Below are positions 1-6,173 of a stretch of DNA of 17,844 nucleotides, piece by piece. Location: NCBI GenBank assembly GCA_007120055.1, contig SKOL01000076.1, positions 1 through 17,844 of the forward strand, given 5' to 3'. Numbering within the stretch: the stretch's first letter is position 1; the number at the start of each line of letters is the position of its first letter. A model generated the notes under the pieces. It was given only the letters and a program-made list of their open reading frames with translations. It was not told the DNA's origin and ran no database searches. The translations under genes were made by a program, and so were the position numbers. The DNA comes from Anaerobacillus sp. (GTDB lineage: Bacteria; Bacillota; Bacilli; Bacillales_H; Anaerobacillaceae).

Positions 1-65
1 AAGTTAATAAGTTAAGTGCCAGGCACCAAAAAAAACAAAAGTTAATAAGTTAAGTGCCAGGCACC
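1..65. repeat. Two tandem copies of the AATAAGTT/GTGCCAGGCACC repeat
   Basis: Two identical 27-base units lie at 1-27 and 39-65, separated by an A-rich spacer. Each has an AATAAGTT-type stretch followed by GTGCCAGGCACC, an almost perfect palindrome able to form a short hairpin. The same unit recurs at 2637, 3132, 6059, 8432 and 8480 in this window, so it is a dispersed family. The array may continue upstream of the window. It sits just ahead of the candidate promoter of the sigma-factor operon. Confidence 0.9.
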
Positions 66-82
66 AAAAAACAAAAATAAAC

Positions 83-108
83 TGAAATAAATAACCTCCT
101 AAGACGAC
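83..108 (+). promoter_or_regulatory. Candidate ECF-type promoter of the sigma/anti-sigma operon
   Basis: TGAAAT at 83-88 and CGAC at 105-108 are separated by 16 bases, the layout of ECF promoters. CGAC is the -10 core described for B. subtilis SigX-type promoters. A start site near 115 would leave a short leader before the GCGGAGGAG ribosome site at 131-139. ECF operons are usually autoregulated, so this placement fits. The -35 lacks the conserved AAC, so the match is partial. Confidence 0.35.
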
Positions 109-145
109 TAATTGGTAGAGGAAAAATGGGGCGGAGGAGAGTAGG

Positions 146-655
146 ATGTCCAGTAATGAAAAAATTTCAGAGTGGTTTTATCTACATAGTCAAGATATCT
201 ATCATTTTTTAATATATTACATAGGTTCTCAAGATGTAGAAGACTTAGTTCAAGAAGTGTTTGTTCGGGCGATTAAATCTATTGATTCTTATGAAGGAAA
301 GTCATCACCTAAAACTTGGCTTTTTAGCATCGCTCGTCACGTTGCTATTGATGAAATTAGAAGGAAAAAAAGGTCGAAATTGAAAGGGGCGCTTTTATTA
401 AAGTCAGAACATGAGGTTATAAATCGCGAAACTCCCGAGGGGATCATTGAATTAAACGAACGACAAAAAGAACTATACAACGCTATTCAATCATTAAAAA
501 CGAGTTACCGCGATGTCATCGTGCTACGAGGGATTAAAGAACTCACGGTACAAGAAACCGCTCATATCCTCGCATGGAGTGAGAATAAAGTCCGTTTGAC
601 GTACCATCGTGCCTTAAAAGTATTACAAAAAGAAAAAGGGAGGTTTGTGTTATGA
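146..655 (+). CDS. ECF RNA polymerase sigma factor, SigX-like
   Basis: A 169-residue sigma-70 family protein of the extracytoplasmic-function class, directing RNA polymerase to cell-envelope genes. Region 2 covers about residues 10-75, with the core-binding stretch DVEDLVQEVFVRA and the -10 recognition segment TWLFSIARHVAIDEIRR. Region 4 covers about 105-165 with the helix-turn-helix LTVQETAHILAWSENKVR. The segment YEGKSSPKTWLFSIARHVAID resembles B. subtilis SigX (FEGRSSEKTWLLSIARHVAID, from memory), which adjusts surface charge and membrane composition. The ATG is preceded by GCGGAGGAGAG at good spacing. Its stop overlaps the next start (ATGA), typical of coupling to an anti-sigma gene. SigX-like rather than SigM, SigV or SigW is an inference from this motif. 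Confidence 0.9.
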   Translation: MSSNEKISEWFYLHSQDIYHFLIYYIGSQDVEDLVQEVFVRAIKSIDSYEGKSSPKTWLFSIARHVAIDEIRRKKRSKLKGALLLKSEHEVINRETPEGIIELNERQKELYNAIQSLKTSYRDVIVLRGIKELTVQETAHILAWSENKVRLTYHRALKVLQKEKGRFVL

Positions 656-1677
656 ATGATAATCAAAAATATGATGATCTCATCAAAGAACTACGCACAC
701 TTCCTAAACCTGAGTTTGAACGAACAACGCAAGATGAAATTCATAATCACTTGTTTAAAATGTCATCTAAATATGAAAAGAAAAAAGCGAGTTCATTCTT
801 CATAAAGCGGCTGACAATAGGGGTTGCAAGTGTCGTTACTTTAGCTATTTTTATGATATTTGTTGCAGACTTTTCCCCTGAGGATAGGGCAACCGAAGAA
901 AGTGATCAAACTCTAACCGAAATTGTTGAACCACCTGAATTTGAAGAACTCCAAGACGTGTTTGAACAAGCGCTAAAGGACTTAGCGCCCGACTCTCGAC
1001 TTCGACCGATCAAAACAGAACAAGAACTTTTAAAATACGTGGCGCTCTATACGTACAACTTTATTCAACATTTTGAGGTAGAAGACTTAGTGTATGGTTT
1101 TAACCAAAGAGATGTAGTAAGAATTAAAAACATGGCAGAACAAATTTTTGTGCATAGTGAAACTGAGCTAGTCGATAATTTCAATTTATTGTTAGAAGAA
1201 TTAATTTCACAAAAAAAATCGTTCGATCGTTCGCTTGCTCCTTTTATCGTAGAAGCAGAAACGTTTACATCTGTAAATGTAGTCGAAGTTGAGCGACGCA
1301 AAAATGGCCTACAACCTCATGATGACCAGCGGGTTACAGAAATAGCGAATATCATTGAATTGACAGAGCATTTGTATTCCGCATTTCAAGAAATACCACA
1401 GCATGAAAAGGGGCGACTTGAAGCCGCAGGTTTTGATGAAGATTATTACTATTACCTTACCGCGATGTCGGTTCAAAGTGCTTTCGGGTTTATTAAAGTA
1501 ACAGGGGAAAAAATTGAAAAAGACGTCGCGAATTTGATGGAAGTAGCTGATCAAATCGTCGAATTACAACTTGAACGGCAAAATTTTAATACACGTGAGT
1601 ATGAAGATAAAATGGAAAATTTAATAGAAGAAATTCGTATTTTAACGAAAGAACTTTATGAGTATACAAGAAGATAA
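652..1677 (+). CDS. Putative membrane anti-sigma factor (RsiX-like position and topology)
   Basis: A 341-residue protein whose ATG overlaps the sigma-factor stop by four bases, so the two are probably made in fixed ratio. About 48 soluble residues (LIKELRTLPKPEFERTTQDE) are followed by basic residues and one transmembrane segment at about 53-72 (LTIGVASVVTLAIFMIFVAD). The rest is an acidic, mostly helical domain of about 270 residues predicted outside the membrane. This is the layout of single-pass ECF anti-sigma factors such as RsiX: the cytoplasmic part binds sigma and the outer part senses. No zinc-binding HxxxCxxC motif is present, so it is not a ZAS-type anti-sigma factor. Function is inferred from position and topology; the outer domain is not recognised. 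Confidence 0.7.
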   Translation: MNDNQKYDDLIKELRTLPKPEFERTTQDEIHNHLFKMSSKYEKKKASSFFIKRLTIGVASVVTLAIFMIFVADFSPEDRATEESDQTLTEIVEPPEFEELQDVFEQALKDLAPDSRLRPIKTEQELLKYVALYTYNFIQHFEVEDLVYGFNQRDVVRIKNMAEQIFVHSETELVDNFNLLLEELISQKKSFDRSLAPFIVEAETFTSVNVVEVERRKNGLQPHDDQRVTEIANIIELTEHLYSAFQEIPQHEKGRLEAAGFDEDYYYYLTAMSVQSAFGFIKVTGEKIEKDVANLMEVADQIVELQLERQNFNTREYEDKMENLIEEIRILTKELYEYTRR

Positions 1678-1833
1678 AAGGGATTGAGAGAAAGTGGCTA
1701 TGGCTAAGTTGGATGACTGACAATAATAGCCCCTTTGTGGTGACAATAAAAACCAATGGGCTCAACTACTTAAGAATATTTCCGCATCCTTCCATCATAG
1801 TAATCAGTATTAACAAAAAAGGAGCGGAGAATA

Positions 1834-2652
1834 ATGCCGATCATGTTTGGAACTCATATTCTTCATACGGTTCGACCTGGTGATACTGTTTATAGCCTCT
1901 CTATTCAATACGAGAGTACTGTCGATGCGATTACTCGTGCTAATACGTTGTATCCGCCATTCGTCGATCCGTATGTGATTTACCCTAATCAATTGCTCAT
2001 CATTCCTAAGTGGATATCAGGTGAAACTGTCACTCTTTACGTAATTCAACCTGGTGATACGGTTGGAATGTTATCACAGCAGTTTTCAGCTTACCCCGAG
2101 CTTTTAGCTGGGATAAACCGAACGATTCATAACCCGAATTTTATTTTACCTAATCAGCAAATTCAAATCCCAGCAGTCATTTATGAAGTAGAAACAGGGG
2201 ATACGTTAGCTGGAATTTCAGAAAGAACAGGGATTGCGTTACCGGTAATTATGCAAGCCAATGCTCGCATTGCTCACTTTTCACCTGATGTTTTGATGGA
2301 AGGAATGCGGCTCATAATACCACTTCCGATGTCTCAAAACATCGTCGTGACACTTCCTTTTCCAGGATTCACAATTCGGGATAACCAAGTCATCGAAGGA
2401 TACGCAAGAGCATTTGAAGCCACCGTCCTTTACCGAGTTGTTGATGATAATGAGGTCGTAGTCACTGAGGAGTCGTTCACAACCGCAGAGGCGAGCGGAC
2501 CTGTATATGGACGTTTTCGAGATAGGATCGCATTTGACAGGGAGCCAACTACAGGGGCTGGCGTATTACAAGTGTATACAAGAAGTGCCAAAGATGGATC
2601 CGTTCAAGACCTTGTCCAAACAAGAGTGCTGTTTCGGGTGCCAGGCACTTAA
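1834..2652 (+). CDS. LysM-repeat protein with C-terminal Gmad2 domain, probably spore-associated
   Basis: A 272-residue protein with three LysM peptidoglycan-binding modules at about residues 8-59, 67-112 and 115-166. Each has the xVxxGDTxxxI core (VRPGDTVYSLS, IQPGDTVGMLS, VETGDTLAGIS) and an IPNQ-like close. The rest, about 170-268, resembles the Gmad2 immunoglobulin-like domain of spore germination proteins (VTLPFPGFTIRDNQVIEGYA, FEATVLYRVVDD). There is no signal peptide, which suits mother-cell or forespore proteins assembled onto spore cortex or coat. The ATG follows AAAAGGAGCGGAGA. The final four residues (VPGT) and the TAA stop lie in a dispersed GTGCCAGGCACT repeat, so the present C-terminus was probably set by repeat insertion. 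No promoter was recognised upstream; sporulation control is an inference. Confidence 0.85.
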   Translation: MPIMFGTHILHTVRPGDTVYSLSIQYESTVDAITRANTLYPPFVDPYVIYPNQLLIIPKWISGETVTLYVIQPGDTVGMLSQQFSAYPELLAGINRTIHNPNFILPNQQIQIPAVIYEVETGDTLAGISERTGIALPVIMQANARIAHFSPDVLMEGMRLIIPLPMSQNIVVTLPFPGFTIRDNQVIEGYARAFEATVLYRVVDDNEVVVTEESFTTAEASGPVYGRFRDRIAFDREPTTGAGVLQVYTRSAKDGSVQDLVQTRVLFRVPGT

Positions 2653-2675
2653 CTTATTAACTTATTAACTTATTA
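2637..2675 (-). repeat. Dispersed GTGCC repeat, inverted, supplying the LysM gene stop
   Basis: GGTGCCAGGCACT at 2637-2649 is followed by three CTTATTAA-type units. This is the repeat from 1-65 in the opposite orientation. It overlaps the end of the LysM/Gmad2 gene: the TAA at 2650-2652 and the last four codons belong to the repeat. Confidence 0.85.
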
Positions 2676-2736
2676 GTTTTGCAAACTTTGTCCCAAGCTA
2701 CTAACTTTCGTACCTGAATTAAATGCTGACGATACT

Positions 2737-2884
2737 ATGAAGGGGGAGGGCCTTTGTGGACGGTTCATGGCAGGCCTCGAAAATCTTGGTCCACAGGTGG
2801 CGGTACCTGTTTTCAGTTTTATTTGATAATAGTCAAACAAGGATGGCAGCAAGGGGGGAGCCCTTACTGTCATCCTTGTTTTTT
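2737..2884 (+). ncRNA. Candidate small structured RNA ending in a strong terminator
   Basis: A GC-richer segment in an AT-rich intergenic region, containing several complementary pairs. GGCCT (2749-2753) pairs with AGGCC (2772-2776). TGTGGAC (2755-2761) pairs with GTCCACA (2789-2795). CAGGT (2794-2798) pairs with ACCTG (2805-2809). The first two pairings interleave, so they form either a pseudoknot or alternative folds. The segment ends in the terminator at 2837-2884. No convincing gene follows for 400 bases, so it is more likely a free-standing small transcript than a riboswitch. A GATACT box at 2731 is the only promoter-like sequence. A 30-codon ORF in the segment (ATG 2737, TGA about 2824) resembles nothing I know. 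I recognise no RNA family. Boundaries are approximate. Confidence 0.35.
2837..2884 (+). terminator. Strong intrinsic terminator
   Basis: A 19-base arm at 2837-2855 pairs with 2861-2879 with one mismatch and one G-U pair around a five-base loop, followed directly by six T residues. It could also end read-through from the LysM gene about 190 bases upstream. Confidence 0.9.
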
Positions 2885-2892
2885 ATGTCCAA

Positions 2893-3004
2893 TGAATTTC
2901 ATAATTCATTATTACCGCCACTAAGATCAATATATAGTTGCGTCAAAACCATTGCAAACTATATATTGCATGATGTGGCTCATTTTTGGTAATTATGAAA
3001 TTCA
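2893..3004. repeat. MITE-like palindromic element, copy A
   Basis: Outer inverted ends TGAATTTCATAATT (2893-2906) and AATTATGAAATTCA (2991-3004) enclose an inner near-perfect inverted repeat: ATATATAGTTGC around 2930-2942 against GCAAACTATATAT around 2955-2967. A related element at 14570-14645 has the same outer ends and shares TAGTTGCGT and GGTAATTATGAAATTCA. There is no coding capacity. It may be a non-autonomous mobile element or a dispersed RNA hairpin; no target-site duplication was clear. Confidence 0.6.
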
Positions 3005-3131
3005 CTCAAGTAAGTTACTGTAAATTATTTTCTCATTGAGTGTCTTCTATAATAAGATGGTGCTTAATAAGTTTTTGAAAAGTAAAGATAGTCGGCGTTC
3101 AATTCATTCTCGCAACCAGACATTTAGCTTA

Positions 3132-3170
3132 AATAAGTTAATAAGTTAGGTGCCTGGCACCTAATAAGTT
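3132..3170 (+). repeat. Dispersed GTGCC repeat
   Basis: AATAAGTTAATAAGTT followed by the perfect palindrome GGTGCCTGGCACC (3149-3161) and a further AATAAGTT (3163-3170). It differs from the other copies in having CTGG rather than CAGG at the centre and a tail on both sides. Confidence 0.85.
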
Positions 3171-3183
3171 GAAGTCGAGTTTA

Positions 3184-3202
3184 TTCGACAGAAGTTGTCG
3201 AA
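3184..3202. promoter_or_regulatory. Inverted repeat, candidate operator of the downstream small ORF
   Basis: TTCGACA (3184-3190) and TGTCGAA (3196-3202) form a perfect seven-base inverted repeat with a five-base spacer, about 90 bases before the TTG start at 3292. The size suits a dimeric repressor site, but it could equally be a small RNA hairpin. It does not match the B. subtilis LexA box well. Confidence 0.3.
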
Positions 3203-3291
3203 CTATTTATGTAACTTTCAGTCTATTTTTATGGTACCCTAATATAGGAAAATAAATAGGTACTAAGTAGGTATTAGGAGGGTTACAAAAA

Positions 3292-3447
3292 TTGACCGCT
3301 AAAAATACACTAGATGAAAAAGCTTTACTAGATATACTTCAATATGCACGTGATAAAGCAGATAATGATCATACGATAGATTCGAAGAAGTTAGTTGAGG
3401 AGATTTCAAACAGATTAAAGTTGTTTGTGCAAGTTCCAGTAAAATAA
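3292..3447 (+). CDS. Small hypothetical protein, possibly frameshifted
   Basis: A 51-residue ORF beginning at TTG, preceded by a perfect AGGAGGG (3276-3282) at about nine bases, which is the best evidence that it is real. The protein (MTAKNTLDEKALLDILQYAR...) is charged and probably helical, with no signal peptide or membrane segment, and I do not recognise it. The TAA follows an AAAA run (3441-3444). The -1 frame is open from 3399 to TAG at 3528-3530 and reads plausibly (ITRIAIHKSNGEYINDNLKG), so an intact ancestor may have had about 80 residues. Slippage at A-AAA just before the stop would join the frames; an old indel is simpler. An inverted repeat upstream may regulate it. Confidence 0.5.
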   Translation: MTAKNTLDEKALLDILQYARDKADNDHTIDSKKLVEEISNRLKLFVQVPVK

Positions 3448-3744
3448 CTCGTATTGCTATACATAAAAGTAATGGTGAATATATAAACGATAATTTAAAA
3501 GGTGCTTCTCTACAAGAATGTCACTTTTAGCTTTGAGGACGCACCCCGCCACCAATCTCCTCTTTACTTCACACTACGTGTGAAACTACTACAAAAATTT
3601 GAGACAAAAGCCAATCAACAACAAGAATGCGCCTTATAAATAAAGCAACAGAGCTGAGTTTTACCTTAGTGTAGAAACTTGGCTTTTTCTATTGTATGTT
3701 AATAGTATATATTTTTGATAAATACGTTAAAGGGTTGGTTTTAT
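3448..3744. other. Intergenic region with hairpins
   Basis: About 300 bases with no confident gene; the first 80 may be the out-of-frame continuation of the small ORF. A perfect hairpin TTCACAC-TAC-GTGTGAA lies at 3568-3584. AAAAGCCAA (3606-3614) is complementary to TTGGCTTTT (3679-3687) across a 64-base loop and is followed by CT, too long a loop for a standard terminator. No promoter could be assigned. Confidence 0.5.
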
Positions 3745-4194
3745 ATGTATAAAATTCTTTCCTGGGCAGCAGTCATTGCCTGGATGGCGTTAATCTTCTA
3801 TTTTTCACACCAGCCAGGCTCTGAATCGAGTGAGTTGAGCCAGGGGGTTACAGAAATAATCGTTACAACGGTTGAAAAAATAGCTCCTAATGCTGATTAT
3901 GATATCAATCATTTTCATTACCTTGTTCGCAAGAATGCGCATTTCTTTGTTTACTTAGTTCTTGGAATGTTAGTGATCAATGCATTGAGAAGAAGCGGCG
4001 TAAAAGGGGGACGTAGTATCGCGTTAGCGTTCTTAGTTTGTGTGCTGTATGCGATCTCCGATGAAGTTCATCAGTTATTTATTCCTGGAAGGTCAGGCGA
4101 AGTAACGGATGTTATCATTGATAGCGCTGGATCGAGTGTTGGGATTGTCGTTTATTTGCTGATTGGAAAAGTGGTTAAGAAGAGTAGAGAATAA
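3745..4194 (+). CDS. VanZ-like membrane protein
   Basis: A 149-residue integral membrane protein with about four hydrophobic segments. It carries the VanZ-family signatures FYFSHQPGSESS after TM1, LVRKNAHFFVYLVLGML, and YAISDEVHQLFIPGRSGEVTDVIIDSAG with its conserved acidic and His residues. VanZ was named for teicoplanin resistance, but most Bacillaceae paralogues have no known function. The ATG at 3745 has a modest AAAGGG at 3729-3734. A TTG thirty bases earlier has no ribosome site and would add ten residues. It is probably monocistronic: the previous ORF is 300 bases away and a strong terminator follows within 20 bases. Confidence 0.85.
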   Translation: MYKILSWAAVIAWMALIFYFSHQPGSESSELSQGVTEIIVTTVEKIAPNADYDINHFHYLVRKNAHFFVYLVLGMLVINALRRSGVKGGRSIALAFLVCVLYAISDEVHQLFIPGRSGEVTDVIIDSAGSSVGIVVYLLIGKVVKKSRE

Positions 4195-4210
4195 TAATTG
4201 AATACATATC

Positions 4211-4246
4211 CGTGTAAGCTGCGTCGATGGCTTGCACGTTTTTTTT
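4211..4246 (+). terminator. Intrinsic terminator after the VanZ-like gene
   Basis: CGTGTAAGC (4211-4219) pairs with GCTTGCACG (4230-4238), nine pairs with one G-U, around a ten-base loop, followed by eight T residues. Confidence 0.9.
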
Positions 4247-4377
4247 GAGAAAGAGTCATTTGGAATTCACTATAAAATTTTGTTTTATTTCTACGGATAG
4301 TTAAATATACCTATTAAGTATGATGTTATAAAAAATGTGAAATCATGGGTTTGTTCGTGATAAAAGGGGGAGTGATT

Positions 4378-5994
4378 TTGAGAAAAAAATGGGTAATATT
4401 TTTAACGGTGTTTATCCTTAGTCTTTTGGTAGCTTGTTCACAGCAAACAATAGCAGAACAAATTGAAGAGAAATTAAACCTCGGTAATAAGTATCTCTCT
4501 GAAAATAATTATGAGGAAGCCGTATTAGCTTTTGAAGAAGCGATCGAAATTGATCCAATGACGACAGAGGCTTATATCGGACTTTCGCAAGCATATGTTT
4601 TTTTAGGGAAGTATGAAGAGGCAGAAGCTGCGTTATTAAAAGGAATCGAAGTTGTTGATGACCCAAATGCGTTACGCGACCATTTAGCAAGCCACTATCA
4701 AGAGAGAGAGCAATATAAACAAGCCGAGGAAATTTATTTAGTGATGCTAGAGGATGGAGAAGTTAAGGTGAAGGCAATAGACGGACTCATCTTCATCTAT
4801 GAGCATACTGGAGAGAGACAGAAGTTACTTGACCTCCTTGAAACTGCATATGAACTAACTGGAAACAAAAAGTATAGGGAGTATATAGAGGATCTACTTT
4901 ATATTAATTCTGGGGAGAAGCTGGAGGAATTTAAAGAAGAAAAAGCAAGGTTCCAAACAGTAATGAAAGACCGTTATGGAAATGAATATAATGTATTTTT
5001 ATACTCAGAAAATGAGAATGTGTCAACTATAGATCTTCCTTCCATTTTCGGATCTGCAGGGGATACTATTTTAAAAGGCGATTATCGTGTTGTACTTCAA
5101 AATAAAGTTACTCAAGAGTATTATTTGCAAGACATAGTTTTAGAAAACAAGCACATAAATACAAATCTAACAAAACCTTACGTCATTGAGAATAGCCCAG
5201 ATCTACTCGTTTTCAAAGAAGTAGAAACATCAGCTTCTAGAATTGACTATGTTTACGCTTTAGGAGATACCGGCTTAGAAAGACTGTATGCAACTTCTAC
5301 TGCTCATACAAAATTGAAACAAGTCGACCAAAATATTATTCAAGCATTGAGCTATGATAGATTCGACGGCATTTATACGTTTAGAACATTGAAGTTAGAT
5401 GTGAGTAGTTGGGATGTAGAAGTTGTTGAAGAAATAGTGTTTGACTTTGAAGAGGGTAGGACACAACACGAACAATTTTCTGGGAGTAATGATTATATAG
5501 TCACAAGCGAAGGGCCGCATCAAAATACCACGGTTTATATTGATGTTCTTTTGAATGAAGATGATTTATTAGATGAAAATGCGAGGTACTTACTAGCGTT
5601 AATCGAGCATGCTGAAAATGGTAGTCTAGGAGAAGGGGTTGTTCCTTTAGGGACACCTGCAGAGGAATTAGTGAATACCCTAGGCGAACCTTTATCGATC
5701 GAAGGGTATCAAGGGTCAGAGTTATATATTTATGAGGATGCAATCTATAGTGTACCTTTTGAATATCATATAGAAAATAGAGAAACGAATGTTATTTTTC
5801 TTAATGATAATCATTTTGTTCCACTCACAAAAGCACAAGTCATTAGTGCGTTAGGAGAACCAGATGATGCGTGGGATGACTTTAATGTGATGATGGCACA
5901 TGAAGTGATGTATGTGGTAGGGGATTATCGAGTTATTTTTTCTTTTAAGAGTAATGATGGAAGTGAACGTTTTTTCTCCATAACGCTTACTTAA
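4378..5994 (+). CDS. TPR-containing lipoprotein
   Basis: A 538-residue predicted lipoprotein. The N-terminus MRKKWVIFLTVFILSLLVAC is a lipoprotein signal with lipobox LVAC, Cys20 being the expected lipidated residue. TPR-like helix pairs follow at about residues 26-160 (GNKYLSENNYEEAVLAFEEA, YIGLSQAYVFLGKYEEAEAA), the usual protein-protein interaction scaffold. A beta-rich middle of about 250 residues is not recognised. The last 110 residues contain two related segments ending LGEP (AEELVNTLGEP and AQVISALGEPDDAW), resembling the DUF4309 type. The TTG at 4378 has AAAGGGGGAG six bases ahead and gives an ideal signal; the in-frame start 33 bases earlier would spoil it. A weak sigma-A promoter may lie at 4280-4308 (TTGTTT, 17 bases, AAATAT). 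Partner unknown. Confidence 0.75.
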   Translation: MRKKWVIFLTVFILSLLVACSQQTIAEQIEEKLNLGNKYLSENNYEEAVLAFEEAIEIDPMTTEAYIGLSQAYVFLGKYEEAEAALLKGIEVVDDPNALRDHLASHYQEREQYKQAEEIYLVMLEDGEVKVKAIDGLIFIYEHTGERQKLLDLLETAYELTGNKKYREYIEDLLYINSGEKLEEFKEEKARFQTVMKDRYGNEYNVFLYSENENVSTIDLPSIFGSAGDTILKGDYRVVLQNKVTQEYYLQDIVLENKHINTNLTKPYVIENSPDLLVFKEVETSASRIDYVYALGDTGLERLYATSTAHTKLKQVDQNIIQALSYDRFDGIYTFRTLKLDVSSWDVEVVEEIVFDFEEGRTQHEQFSGSNDYIVTSEGPHQNTTVYIDVLLNEDDLLDENARYLLALIEHAENGSLGEGVVPLGTPAEELVNTLGEPLSIEGYQGSELYIYEDAIYSVPFEYHIENRETNVIFLNDNHFVPLTKAQVISALGEPDDAWDDFNVMMAHEVMYVVGDYRVIFSFKSNDGSERFFSITLT

Positions 5995-6014
5995 AAGTTT
6001 TATTGGGGGACGAA

Positions 6015-6056
6015 ATGACAAACATTTGCTAAATAGCAATATTGTTGTTCATTTTT
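6015..6056 (+). terminator. Probable terminator after the TPR lipoprotein gene
   Basis: An imperfect long stem: ATGACAAACATTTGCT at 6015-6030 against AGCAATATTGTTGTTCAT at 6035-6052, with loop AAAT and trailing T residues. The core TTGCT-AAAT-AGCAA is perfect. Bulges weaken it, so partial read-through into the next genes is possible. Confidence 0.5.
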
Positions 6057-6058
6057 AG

Positions 6059-6096
6059 AATAAGTTAATAAGTTGGGTGCCAGGCACCGTCCCCCC
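6059..6096 (+). repeat. Dispersed GTGCC repeat
   Basis: AATAAGTTAATAAGTT followed by GGGTGCCAGGCACC (palindrome 6076-6088) and a GTCCCCCC tail, in the gap between the TPR lipoprotein gene and the zinc-ribbon gene. Confidence 0.85.
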
Positions 6097-6173
6097 TTAA
6101 AAATGCTCTTTCAAACGTATCAATATTATGTAGGTATATGTCGAGTTTTACGTTTTGAAAGCAGGTGTGGAAA

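Larger units (their letters stand above)
2653..3291. other. Repeat-rich intergenic region without a confident gene
   Basis: From left to right this 639-base stretch holds the tail of a GTGCC repeat (to 2675), the candidate small RNA and its terminator (2737-2884), a MITE-like palindrome (2893-3004), an AT-rich stretch where I see nothing (3005-3131), another GTGCC repeat (3132-3170), an inverted repeat (3184-3202) and the leader of the following small ORF. Long open frames across it run through the terminator and repeats and lack a good ribosome site, so I do not call them. Confidence 0.8.

Noticed and set aside
1..65. CRISPR array at the window start
   Set aside because: Only two units with an 11-base spacer; the unit recurs as a dispersed element and no cas gene is present.
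1690..1775. Terminator after the anti-sigma gene
   Set aside because: AGCCC and GGGCT at about 1728 and 1758 could pair, but the stem is short, the loop is long and there is no T-run.
2789..2810. Resemblance of AGGTGGCGGTACC to a T-box antiterminator
   Set aside because: The order of GGTGG and ACCG differs from the T-box consensus, there is no specifier loop pattern, and no aminoacyl-tRNA or amino-acid gene follows.
2756..2992. 78-codon ORF in the repeat-rich region
   Set aside because: It starts at GTG in the candidate RNA and runs through the terminator stem and into the palindromic element.
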